From Actinomycetota bacterium (GTDB lineage: Bacteria > Actinomycetota > Actinomycetes > Nanopelagicales > Nanopelagicaceae), in NCBI GenBank assembly GCA_009699825.1, contig WLNM01000016.1, forward strand, positions 1-14,315: 14,315 nt of DNA, written 5' to 3'. The notes under the pieces were generated by a model that saw nothing but the letters and a program-made list of their open reading frames with translations, made no database searches and was not told the DNA's origin. Shown here one piece after another: positions 1 through 6,763 of the stretch (positions within the stretch are counted from its first letter, which is position 1; every line of letters begins with the position of its first letter). A program made the position numbers and the translations under genes.

Positions 1-789
1 AGCAGGAATATCTGCATCATCGAATACAACAAATGGTGCATTTCCACCGAGTTCCATGGAACAGCGAATAACGCGGTCTGCGGCTTCGCGAATGAGTACG
101 CGACCAACTTCAGTGGATCCAGTAAAAGAAAGATTTTTTACACGTGGATCATGCAGAATCTTTGAAATTGATTCGCCAACCTTTTGAGGAAGGATGACGT
201 TAATAACTCCCTTAGGAACGCCAGCGCGTTCCATGATGTCAACGATTGCGAGCGCAGTCAGTGGAGTTTCAGATGCCGGTTTTAAAATCATTGTGCAGCC
301 TGCAGCAATTGCTGGACCAATTTTGCGTGTGGCCATTGCTGCTGGAAAGTTCCAGGGAGTAATTAGAAGTGAGACACCTATTGGTTGGTGAGTAACAAGA
401 ATTCGCTTGTCACCACTTGGTGATTTACGAAAATCTCCGGGAACGCGCACTGCTTCTTCTGCGAACCAACGAAAGAATTCCGCGGCGTATATGACTTCAC
501 CTTTAGCGTCAGTGAGTACCTTGCCGTTTTCTTTCGAAACAATTGTTGCGATTGAATCTGCTTCGGCAACCATGATTTCAAATGCTTTGCGCAAGATTTC
601 AGAGCGAACACGTGGTGCGGTCTTCGCCCAATCGGCGGCGGCGCGATCTGCTGCTGCAACGGCAGCTTCGCATTGTTCGGGGCCAGCCACGGCTACTTCT
701 GCAATAACGGAACCGTCACTTGGATCGGTAACAGGCATTGTTGCAATGCCATCTACCCATTGACCATCGATATACATCTTTGTACGCAT
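1..789 (-). CDS. gabD: NAD(P)-dependent succinate-semialdehyde dehydrogenase-type aldehyde dehydrogenase, N-terminal part
   Basis: The first 263 codons of an aldehyde dehydrogenase are visible; the 3' half runs off the left edge. Family members oxidise succinate semialdehyde (or related aldehydes) to the acid in the cytoplasm. The Rossmann-type cofactor domain shows TPWNFP (residues 144-149), the CTMILKPASETP stretch (165-176, cofactor-contacting Lys170), FTGSTEVG (222-229) and the catalytic-base motif MELGGN (Glu246). The run ELGGNAPFVVFDDAD closely matches GabD-type enzymes as I remember them. The catalytic cysteine lies beyond the window, so activity cannot be judged. The start is the ATG at 789, with an in-frame TAG four codons upstream; a second ATG at residue 5 is possible. 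No Shine-Dalgarno sequence is seen. A TAGACT hexamer six bases before the ATG suggests a leaderless mRNA. The gene is divergent from the permease, with a 14-bp gap. The family is certain; the exact substrate is inferred. Confidence 0.9.
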   Translation of the reverse strand, partial: MRTKMYIDGQWVDGIATMPVTDPSDGSVIAEVAVAGPEQCEAAVAAADRAAADWAKTAPRVRSEILRKAFEIMVAEADSIATIVSKENGKVLTDAKGEVIYAAEFFRWFAEEAVRVPGDFRKSPSGDKRILVTHQPIGVSLLITPWNFPAAMATRKIGPAIAAGCTMILKPASETPLTALAIVDIMERAGVPKGVINVILPQKVGESISKILHDPRVKNLSFTGSTEVGRVLIREAADRVIRCSMELGGNAPFVVFDDADIPA

Positions 790-794
790 AAGAT
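789..794 (+). promoter_or_regulatory. Putative -10 element for the APC permease
   Basis: TAAGAT lies nine bases before the permease ATG at 804 and overlaps the first base of the divergent gene's start codon. A TTGACC at 760-765 could serve as a -35, but it is 23 bases from TAAGAT. It sits 17 bases from the alternative hexamer TACGCA (783-788), which would give a short leader. The exact start site is therefore uncertain, but the promoter must overlap the aldehyde dehydrogenase 5' end. Confidence 0.4.
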
Positions 795-795
795 G

Positions 796-801
796 AGTCT
801 A
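796..801 (-). promoter_or_regulatory. Putative -10 element (leaderless) for the aldehyde dehydrogenase
   Basis: On the minus strand the hexamer TAGACT fits the TANNNT pattern and is followed by six bases and then the ATG at 789. Transcription would start at or next to the A of the ATG. No convincing -35 is visible, and any -35 would lie inside the divergent permease gene. Confidence 0.45.
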
Positions 802-803
802 CT

Positions 804-3131
804 ATGCCGAAGTCGTGGACAGATGGGGCACCCGAGCCAGTTGCCTTGCAAGATCATGCGCACCTAAAAGATTCGCTTTCCTACAAAATAAAGCGGCGTT
901 TACTGGGTGGCGCACTAAACCGTCATACCTTGAGCCATCAGCGTTTGGACAAAAAATACGCGTTAGGAATTTTATCCTCTGACTGTATTTCATCATCGGC
1001 ATACGGCAGCGAACAGATTCTAATTGCGCTGTTGCCAGCTTTTGGACTTGCGGCTTTTGCAATTTTGATGCCGATGACGGCAATCGTTTTAATTATTCTT
1101 CTCATTATTACTCTCTCCTATCGCAACGTCATTGATGTGTATACAAAAACTGGTGGCGCATACATAGTTTCCAGAGATAACTTCGGACCGGTGGTCGCAC
1201 AGATCGCTGGTGTGGCGCTGATGCTCGATTACATCGTGACACTTGCTATTCAATCTGCAGCTGGTGTGGCTGCGATAATTTCTACTTTTCCCGAACTTGA
1301 ACCGTGGAAGATGCCGATGATTTTAGGCGTTATTGCTCTGTTAACGTATGGAAATCTGCGCGGTGTAAAAGAAGCAGGCAAAGCATTTGCACTTCCAACA
1401 TATTTATTCGTTGGTTCTATGTTTGTCGTCTTTGCAATCGGGTTGTATCGCTATTTCAGTGGCACATTGCCAATGTTAGAAACCAATTTGCCGGGCGCAG
1501 TTCCTCTGGGTCAACCAAGTGGGTTGCTCACATTTGCTGCAATATTTATTTTGCTTCGTGCCTTTGCAAATGGTGGATCATCATTAACAGGTCTTGAAGC
1601 AATATCCGATGGTGTTGCACTCTTTAAAGCACCCGAGCACGTAAACGCTCGTCGCACTCTAGTTGTGATGAGTTGTCTGTTGGGAAGTTTAGTTTTAGGA
1701 GTTTCGTGGTTTGCGCACAAGATCCATGCGATGCCATATGAAAGCGGAACACCAACTGTTATTTCGCAGATCGCAAAAGCCGCTGTTGGTAATGGTGCAT
1801 TCGGAACTGCGATGTTTATCTTTGTTCAGGCTGCAACAATGCTTATTTTATTCGCCGGTGCAAACACCACCTATAGCGCTTTCCCTCTGCTCGTTAACTT
1901 CATCGCCTCAGATGGTTATTTACCGCGTCAATTAACAAAGCGTGGACACCGCTTGGCTTTCTCAAATGGAATTCTCTTACTCGCAGGTGGTGGAATCTTT
2001 TTAGTTCTTATCACCGCTGGTTCAGTAGAACATCTTGTTGCGTTTTATGCACTCGGCGTATTTACAGGATTTGCTTTGGCTGGCTTTGGTATGACAAAGC
2101 ATGCATATATACACCGCCTTGGCGCGTGGCGTTGGAAGATGGCAATCAACGGATTAGCCGGAGCCATTTCATTCATCGTTGTCATTATTTTTTCTGTTGT
2201 TAAATTTAGCGAAGGTGCTTGGTTAGTTTTGGTTACGGCACCAATTCTTGTAATAACTTTCTTGCGCTTGCGTCGTCAGTACACAAAAGAACAGAGTGCA
2301 CTCGATGTTAAGGTCGAACAAGAGCGAGCAACTTCTATTGCCCGACATGACGTAACGGTATTAGTAGACAGTGTTGACGTAGCAACAGTCGGTGCAATTC
2401 GTTACGCACGTTCTCTTAAACCACGCGAACTTAAAGCAGTGCACTTTGTCATTGATGATATGCGCGCAGATCAAATTGCAAAGGCTTGGGCAAAGTCAGA
2501 AGCACTCGATGATGTGACTCTAGAACTTATAGATTGTCCTGATCGTCGCCTCGCAAACGCTGCAGTTGATTATGCGATTAAGATGACGGAAAAAGCTGAA
2601 GTTGAATTAACTCTGCTCTTGCCACGTCGCTCGTACTCTCGCTTCTTAGGACGTTTGCTCCACGATAGAACAGCTGAAGCAATTGCTGCACCGATTTCTC
2701 AATTACCACGAGTGGTCGCAACGATTGTTCCATTTGATGTTGAAAGAATTTTATCTGGTGCACCTCTTGTCATAGATAAGAAAGAAAAGAAGTTGGCAAC
2801 TGTTGCACCAATTAAGGCGGCACCAGTTGCGCCATCGCCAGGGCCTATAAGTCATTATGCAGAAGATATGACACCAATTGGAGCTGTGCAGTGGCGAAAA
2901 CGTGCACATGTGCAAGGCAAGGTTTCATCGATTAAAACTGCACCGAGTGGATCAGCGCCAGTACTTGAAATTGAATTATGGGATGAAAGTGGCGGAATCA
3001 CACTTCAATTCTTAGGGCGCCGCGAAATTGCAGGACTTGAAGTTGGAACAGAATTACGCGCAGAAGGAATGGTTGGCGAAGAAAATGGCTCGCTAAAAAT
3101 TCTTAATCCTTCGTATGAACTACTGGCTTGA
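804..3131 (+). CDS. APC-superfamily permease (KimA/Rv2690c-like) with USP-like domain and fused C-terminal OB-fold
   Basis: A 775-residue membrane transporter. Residues about 50-490 hold roughly twelve hydrophobic segments, opening with the SSDCISSSAYGSEQIL signature (58-73) and including TGGAY (116-120) and GLEAISDG (263-270). Asp60 and Tyr67 have the spacing I recall for the potassium-binding Asp36/Tyr43 of Bacillus KimA, so potassium import is as plausible as amino-acid transport. Residues about 515-645 form a soluble alternating beta/alpha region like the USP-related tail of this family. After an Ala/Pro/Lys linker (655-690), residues about 691-775 make a compact beta-rich OB-fold-like domain ending NPSYELLA. 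Family members as I remember them are about 600-660 residues, so the OB-fold is an extension. The ATG at 804 is the only ATG before the first membrane segment. The 3' end overlaps the convergent tadA by 12 bp. Substrate unproven. Confidence 0.85.
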   Translation: MPKSWTDGAPEPVALQDHAHLKDSLSYKIKRRLLGGALNRHTLSHQRLDKKYALGILSSDCISSSAYGSEQILIALLPAFGLAAFAILMPMTAIVLIILLIITLSYRNVIDVYTKTGGAYIVSRDNFGPVVAQIAGVALMLDYIVTLAIQSAAGVAAIISTFPELEPWKMPMILGVIALLTYGNLRGVKEAGKAFALPTYLFVGSMFVVFAIGLYRYFSGTLPMLETNLPGAVPLGQPSGLLTFAAIFILLRAFANGGSSLTGLEAISDGVALFKAPEHVNARRTLVVMSCLLGSLVLGVSWFAHKIHAMPYESGTPTVISQIAKAAVGNGAFGTAMFIFVQAATMLILFAGANTTYSAFPLLVNFIASDGYLPRQLTKRGHRLAFSNGILLLAGGGIFLVLITAGSVEHLVAFYALGVFTGFALAGFGMTKHAYIHRLGAWRWKMAINGLAGAISFIVVIIFSVVKFSEGAWLVLVTAPILVITFLRLRRQYTKEQSALDVKVEQERATSIARHDVTVLVDSVDVATVGAIRYARSLKPRELKAVHFVIDDMRADQIAKAWAKSEALDDVTLELIDCPDRRLANAAVDYAIKMTEKAEVELTLLLPRRSYSRFLGRLLHDRTAEAIAAPISQLPRVVATIVPFDVERILSGAPLVIDKKEKKLATVAPIKAAPVAPSPGPISHYAEDMTPIGAVQWRKRAHVQGKVSSIKTAPSGSAPVLEIELWDESGGITLQFLGRREIAGLEVGTELRAEGMVGEENGSLKILNPSYELLA

Positions 3132-3563
3132 TCGAAAAAATTCGCTCAGTAAAGCTGCACACTCTTTTTCAAGAACTCCAGATTCAACTTCAACTCGATG
3201 AATAGCACGCGGATCTCGTAAGACATCCCAGACTGAACCTGCAGCTCCGGCTTTTGTGTCCCATGCCCCGAAGATCACTTTAGAAATACGCGCCTGTGCA
3301 ATTGCACCTGCACACATCGCACATGGTTCGAGTGTCACAACAAGTGTGTGGTTATCCAAACGCCATCCATTGTTTGCTGCTTTACGAATTGCAACTATCT
3401 CTGCGTGAGCCGTTGGGTCTGATTTCGCTTCACGTTCATTTGTTCCAGTAGCAATTATTTTTCCTGATGGGTCAATGACGAGTGCCCCAACTGGAACATC
3501 ATTGGATGCAAGGCCTTGTTGCGCAATAGCAATTGCTTCGCGCATTAATTCAACAGATGTCAC
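3120..3563 (-). CDS. tadA: tRNA-specific adenosine deaminase (A34 to inosine)
   Basis: A 147-residue zinc cytidine/deoxycytidylate-type deaminase that converts the wobble adenosine of tRNA-Arg(ACG) to inosine in the cytoplasm. The catalytic signature is complete: HAE (His53, Glu55 as proton shuttle) and PCAMC (Pro80, zinc-binding Cys81 and Cys84). VPVGALV at 23-29 is the typical N-terminal strand. Length is normal for TadA. The chosen start is a GTG whose last two bases are the first two of the upstream gene's TGA (GTGA, 4-base overlap), indicating translational coupling. An in-frame ATG at residue 7 is an alternative start. Only a weak GGAA lies before the GTG. It follows the TadA-associated protein gene in one operon, and its stop is antisense to the last codons of the permease. 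No terminator hairpin is visible. Confidence 0.95.
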   Translation of the reverse strand: MTSVELMREAIAIAQQGLASNDVPVGALVIDPSGKIIATGTNEREAKSDPTAHAEIVAIRKAANNGWRLDNHTLVVTLEPCAMCAGAIAQARISKVIFGAWDTKAGAAGSVWDVLRDPRAIHRVEVESGVLEKECAALLSEFFRSSQ

Positions 3564-4045
3564 AGTTCCAATAACTGCGCAAACTGTTCGCCAAAACCTA
3601 AACGACTTGCAATCGCTTCGAGTTGTTCATCTGGAAATAATTCGGCATCGTCGCAAAGCGCAGCCATCTCCATGTGATTCATTCCAAGGTCTGCAAAAAT
3701 ATCTAAGTAGCCAACTGGAAATGGATCTTCATCTTCTTCTGGCGTATCAATCTCATTTATTTCTAAGAAATCTGATGCAACTTCGTAATCTAGTGCGCAT
3801 GTAACATCACTTAAAAACATTGTGATGTGTGAACCCAGTACGCGAATTAATATAAAAAATTCTTCATCAATTGCAATCAGTGCAATTGCTCCACCATTTG
3901 TCTGTTGCGATTTGAGGCGATCAATAATTTGCGCAAGATCATGTGCATCTGGAAGAAGGGCTAATGTCCAACGTCCATCTTCATGCCAGGCGGCAACGGC
4001 GATATCGATATCGTTAATGAGATTTGAGTTACTTATCTGTTCCAT
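3560..4045 (-). CDS. TadA-associated protein (actinobacterial conserved family)
   Basis: A 161-residue acidic cytoplasmic protein of the family annotated in Actinobacteria as putative tRNA adenosine deaminase-associated protein, named for its constant position next to tadA; its function is not established. The diagnostic C-terminal half is present: DIFADLGMNHMEMAALCDD (residues about 114-132), followed by a PDEQLEAIASRLGFGEQF region. An Asp/Glu-rich bend (EEDEDPFP, about 102-109) separates it from the N-terminal beta-rich half. There are no membrane segments and no known catalytic motif. It starts at ATG 4045 behind a clear ribosome-binding site and overlaps tadA by four bases, so the two products are made in a coupled way. 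A modulator or partner of TadA is a reasonable inference, but only from context. Confidence 0.85.
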   Translation of the reverse strand: MEQISNSNLINDIDIAVAAWHEDGRWTLALLPDAHDLAQIIDRLKSQQTNGGAIALIAIDEEFFILIRVLGSHITMFLSDVTCALDYEVASDFLEINEIDTPEEDEDPFPVGYLDIFADLGMNHMEMAALCDDAELFPDEQLEAIASRLGFGEQFAQLLEL

Positions 4046-4072
4046 ATCTCACCTCTCCCGCGTCAAAAAGTA
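4046..4072 (-). promoter_or_regulatory. Promoter -10 and Shine-Dalgarno of the TadA-associated protein/tadA operon
   Basis: Reading the minus strand, TACTTT (plus 4067-4072) fits a -10 element and gives a short leader. The leader carries a purine-rich GGGAGAGGTGAG (4048-4059) just before the ATG at 4045. This is the clearest Shine-Dalgarno sequence at the head of a unit in the window and contrasts with the leaderless-looking starts of its neighbours. No convincing -35 was found. Confidence 0.5.
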
Positions 4073-4114
4073 CAAGAGCATCCTTACACTCATTTCAGAA
4101 GAATAAAAGCCCTG

Positions 4115-4120
4115 TACGCT
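4115..4120 (+). promoter_or_regulatory. Putative -10 element (leaderless) for upp
   Basis: TACGCT is followed by seven bases and the upp ATG at 4128, placing the likely transcription start at or within a base or two of the start codon. There is no Shine-Dalgarno sequence between the hexamer and the ATG. The same hexamer precedes the ABC-F gene at a similar distance. The -35 region (about 4092-4097) is poor. Confidence 0.5.
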
Positions 4121-4127
4121 ATGGAAC

Positions 4128-4766
4128 ATGAAAGTTCACGTTGCCAACCACCCACTGATTTCGCATAAATTGACCATTTTGCGTGACGAACGAACTGACT
4201 CTCCAACATTTAGACATTTAGTTGAAGAACTAGTAACCCTTCTTGCTTACGAAGCGACGCGTGATGTTCAAACGGTGAAAGTAAAAATTAAAACTCCGGT
4301 GACACATACCGAGGGTTTAAAGATGGCTTCTCCTCAACCAATCGTTGTCCCGATTCTGCGCGCAGGATTAGGAATGCTCGAAGGCATGTCGCGACTAGTC
4401 CCAAATGCTGAAGTTGGCTTTCTTGGAATGGTTCGCGATGAAAAAACTTTGCAAGCTAGCACTTATGCCAATCGACTTCCCGATGATCTCTCAGGTCGCC
4501 ACTGTTTTGTCCTTGATCCAATGCTTGCAACGGGTGGAACATTAGTTGCAGCACTTAACTATTTAATTGAACGTGGCGCAACAGAGATCACCGCGATTTG
4601 TATACTTGCTGCGCCAGAAGGAATTGCAACCATGGAACGTGCTTTTGCTGATACAAAAATTCCAATCACTATTGTTACCGGCGCACTTGATGAAAAACTA
4701 AATGAACATGGCTACATCGTTCCTGGTCTTGGGGATGCTGGCGATCGCCTGTATGGAGTTGTATAA
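4128..4766 (+). CDS. upp: Uracil phosphoribosyltransferase
   Basis: A 212-residue enzyme that makes UMP from uracil and PRPP (pyrimidine salvage, cytoplasm). The PRPP-binding motif DPMLATGGT is at residues 130-138, and the uracil-binding C-terminal motif GYIVPGLGDAGDR is at 195-207. PILRAGLGM (75-83) and YEATRDV (41-47) are also typical, and length is full. The start MKVHVANHPL is the usual one for actinobacterial Upp; the overlapping ATG at 4121 is out of frame. The gene heads an operon: its TAA stop is followed immediately by the malic enzyme ATG, with that gene's GGAG ribosome-binding site (4755-4758) inside the upp coding sequence. It is divergent from the tadA pair across an 82-bp gap. 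Confidence 0.97.
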   Translation: MKVHVANHPLISHKLTILRDERTDSPTFRHLVEELVTLLAYEATRDVQTVKVKIKTPVTHTEGLKMASPQPIVVPILRAGLGMLEGMSRLVPNAEVGFLGMVRDEKTLQASTYANRLPDDLSGRHCFVLDPMLATGGTLVAALNYLIERGATEITAICILAAPEGIATMERAFADTKIPITIVTGALDEKLNEHGYIVPGLGDAGDRLYGVV

Positions 4767-6143
4767 ATGGCATCCACAAGTCCTGGTTATGGAATAACAA
4801 TTCGTGTTGAAGGTTCGCCTTCATTGCATCCCGTTGCACTTATTACTGCTGCGATCACCGATGCTGGTGCAACAATTACTGCACTCGATGTTGTTGAATC
4901 TCTCTTAGAAAAAGTTGTCATCGATGTAACGTGTGACACCGTAGATGCTGATCATGCCGATCAAATAACAAAAGCCATCAGATCACACAAGGGTTTGGTT
5001 GTCCGTAAAGTTTCTGATCGCACATTCTTATTGCACTTAGGTGGCAAACTAGAAGTTCAATCCAAAGTTCCGCTAAAAACTCGTGATGATCTATCTCGTG
5101 CATACACACCTGGTGTTGCACGTATCTGTCAGGCAATTGCTGATGATCCATCCGATGCTCGCCGGTTAACAATTAAGCGAAATACAGTTGCAGTAGTTAC
5201 TGATGGATCTGCTGTGTTGGGTCTTGGAAATATTGGACCTGCAGCAGCGCTTCCTGTGATGGAAGGAAAAGCTGCACTCTTCAAGCGCTTTGCCGATGTT
5301 GATGCGTGGCCAGTCTGTCTTGATACACAAGATGTTGATGAAATCGTGCGCACTGTTCAATTGATTGCACCTGTTTATGGTGGCATTAATCTGGAAGATA
5401 TTTCCGCTCCACGTTGTTTCGAAATTGAAGCACGTCTGCGCGAGCTACTTGATATTCCAGTTTTCCATGATGACCAACACGGAACAGCAATTGTCGTTCT
5501 AGCAGCACTTCGCAATTCACTTAAATTAGTGAAGAAGAATTTGTCTGATGTAAAAATTGTTCTCAGCGGTGTTGGTGCGGCAGGAAATGCGGTTGCTCGC
5601 TTACTCGTACTAGATGGAGCGAAAAACATTATTGGCTTTAACCACAAAGGTGTTATTCACCCTGCGATGAAGAGTGAAGATCAAATGCAGCAGTGGTTCA
5701 TCGAGCACAGCAATAAAGATAATTTCCAAGGCACTATGTCAGAAGCCCTTGTTGGCGCAGATGTCTTTATTGGTGTCAGCGCTTCAAATATTTTAGTTGA
5801 ATCAGATATTGCGGCAATGGCAAAGGGTTCTATTGTCTTTGCCCTTGCTAATCCAGATCCCGAAATCGATCCTGCTCTTGCTCGCAAACATGCGACCGTT
5901 GTCGCAACTGGCCGTAGTGATCAACCAAATCAAATAAATAACGTCTTGGCCTTCCCAGGAATTTTCCGTGGACTACTTGATGCAAATGCACACAAGATCA
6001 CAGATGAGTTACTTGTCGCCGCTGCAACTGCAATTGCAGATTGTGTTTCCCCAGAACAACTCAATACATCATTTATTGTCCCGAGTGTTTTTGACGCCAA
6101 TGTTGTCACTGCGGTAGCGGCAGCCGTAAGGAAATCGGTGTGA
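4767..6143 (+). CDS. NAD-type malic enzyme with N-terminal ACT-like domain
   Basis: A 458-residue decarboxylating malate dehydrogenase (malate to pyruvate plus CO2) linking the TCA cycle with pyruvate. Residues about 8-85 form an ACT-like regulatory fold. The malic N-domain follows with catalytic Tyr113 (YTPGV), GLGNIGPAAALPVMEGKA (152-169, catalytic Lys168), Glu210-Asp211 and FHDDQHGT (233-240) for metal and malate binding. The nucleotide domain has GVGAAG (268-273), ANPDPE (361-366) and GRSDQPNQINN (382-392). All key residues are present. At the end of the second beta strand, where an acidic residue often marks NAD preference, I see Asn292 in FNHKG, so the cofactor is not certain. The ATG abuts the upp stop with no gap and uses GGAG eight bases upstream. 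The 3' end overlaps the DedA gene by four bases. Confidence 0.95.
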   Translation: MASTSPGYGITIRVEGSPSLHPVALITAAITDAGATITALDVVESLLEKVVIDVTCDTVDADHADQITKAIRSHKGLVVRKVSDRTFLLHLGGKLEVQSKVPLKTRDDLSRAYTPGVARICQAIADDPSDARRLTIKRNTVAVVTDGSAVLGLGNIGPAAALPVMEGKAALFKRFADVDAWPVCLDTQDVDEIVRTVQLIAPVYGGINLEDISAPRCFEIEARLRELLDIPVFHDDQHGTAIVVLAALRNSLKLVKKNLSDVKIVLSGVGAAGNAVARLLVLDGAKNIIGFNHKGVIHPAMKSEDQMQQWFIEHSNKDNFQGTMSEALVGADVFIGVSASNILVESDIAAMAKGSIVFALANPDPEIDPALARKHATVVATGRSDQPNQINNVLAFPGIFRGLLDANAHKITDELLVAAATAIADCVSPEQLNTSFIVPSVFDANVVTAVAAAVRKSV

Positions 6144-6763
6144 TCGAATTAGCAGCATCCTTTGATACACAGCTCTCGTCCTTAGCCCCATTCCTCTTCT
6201 ATCTAATTGTTGGTGCAATAGTCTTTATTGAAACTGGAATTTTGCTTGGATTCTTCTTGCCTGGTGATTCAATTCTCTTTAGTGCTGGCCTCGTTGCTGC
6301 AGCACATGGCAATATTAATATCGTAATTCTTGTGACAATTATTTTTCTTGCTGCATTTTTTGGTGATCAGGTGGGCTTTGTTATTGGTCGAGTCTACGGT
6401 CGCCCCTATTTAGATAAGCGCGAATCAAAACGCATGAAAGCAATGATTGTCCGGGCCGATCGCTTCTACGAACAAACAGGTTGGTGGGCTGTTGTGACAG
6501 CGCGATTCTTTCCATGGATTCGTACATTTGTTCCAGTAATTGCGGGTGCATCACGAATGAATTACTACAAGTTTCTTTCAGCTAATGCACTTGGTGCGCT
6601 GCTGTGGGGCGTTGGCATAACTCTTGCAGGTTTTTATGCCGCGACATTGCCATGGGTTAAGAGTTTTAGTTACGCAATTGCAGCGTTCTTTATTACCGCG
6701 TCTATCGTTTCAATGCTTTGGAACTATTTACGCCGCCCACGACAACCCCTAGAAAAGTCATAA
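6140..6763 (+). CDS. DedA family (VTT/SNARE-associated domain) membrane protein
   Basis: A 207-residue integral membrane protein with about five hydrophobic segments. Family hallmarks are Glu31 in FIETG, FFLPGDS (38-44), FFGDQVG (73-79) and the amphipathic ARFFPWIRTFVPVIAG (121-136) with Arg122 and Arg128. Some DedA proteins recycle undecaprenyl phosphate or other lipids across the membrane; which lipid this one handles cannot be read from sequence. The start is GTG 6140, overlapping the malic enzyme TGA (GTGA), with AAGGA seven bases upstream (6128-6132). It is the third gene of the upp operon. Its last 20 codons plus the stop lie antisense to the end of the convergent DMT transporter (62-bp overlap). 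Confidence 0.92.
   Translation: MIELAASFDTQLSSLAPFLFYLIVGAIVFIETGILLGFFLPGDSILFSAGLVAAAHGNINIVILVTIIFLAAFFGDQVGFVIGRVYGRPYLDKRESKRMKAMIVRADRFYEQTGWWAVVTARFFPWIRTFVPVIAGASRMNYYKFLSANALGALLWGVGITLAGFYAATLPWVKSFSYAIAAFFITASIVSMLWNYLRRPRQPLEKS

Noticed and set aside
407..763. Open frame of 118 codons on the plus strand inside the aldehyde dehydrogenase.
   Set aside because: It lies wholly antisense to a motif-rich aldehyde dehydrogenase and is a Ser/Ala/Thr-rich shadow with no recognisable domain.
3129..3145. Small hairpin CGAA-AAAA-TTCG after the permease stop as a terminator.
   Set aside because: Only four base pairs and no T-run after it; too weak to call.
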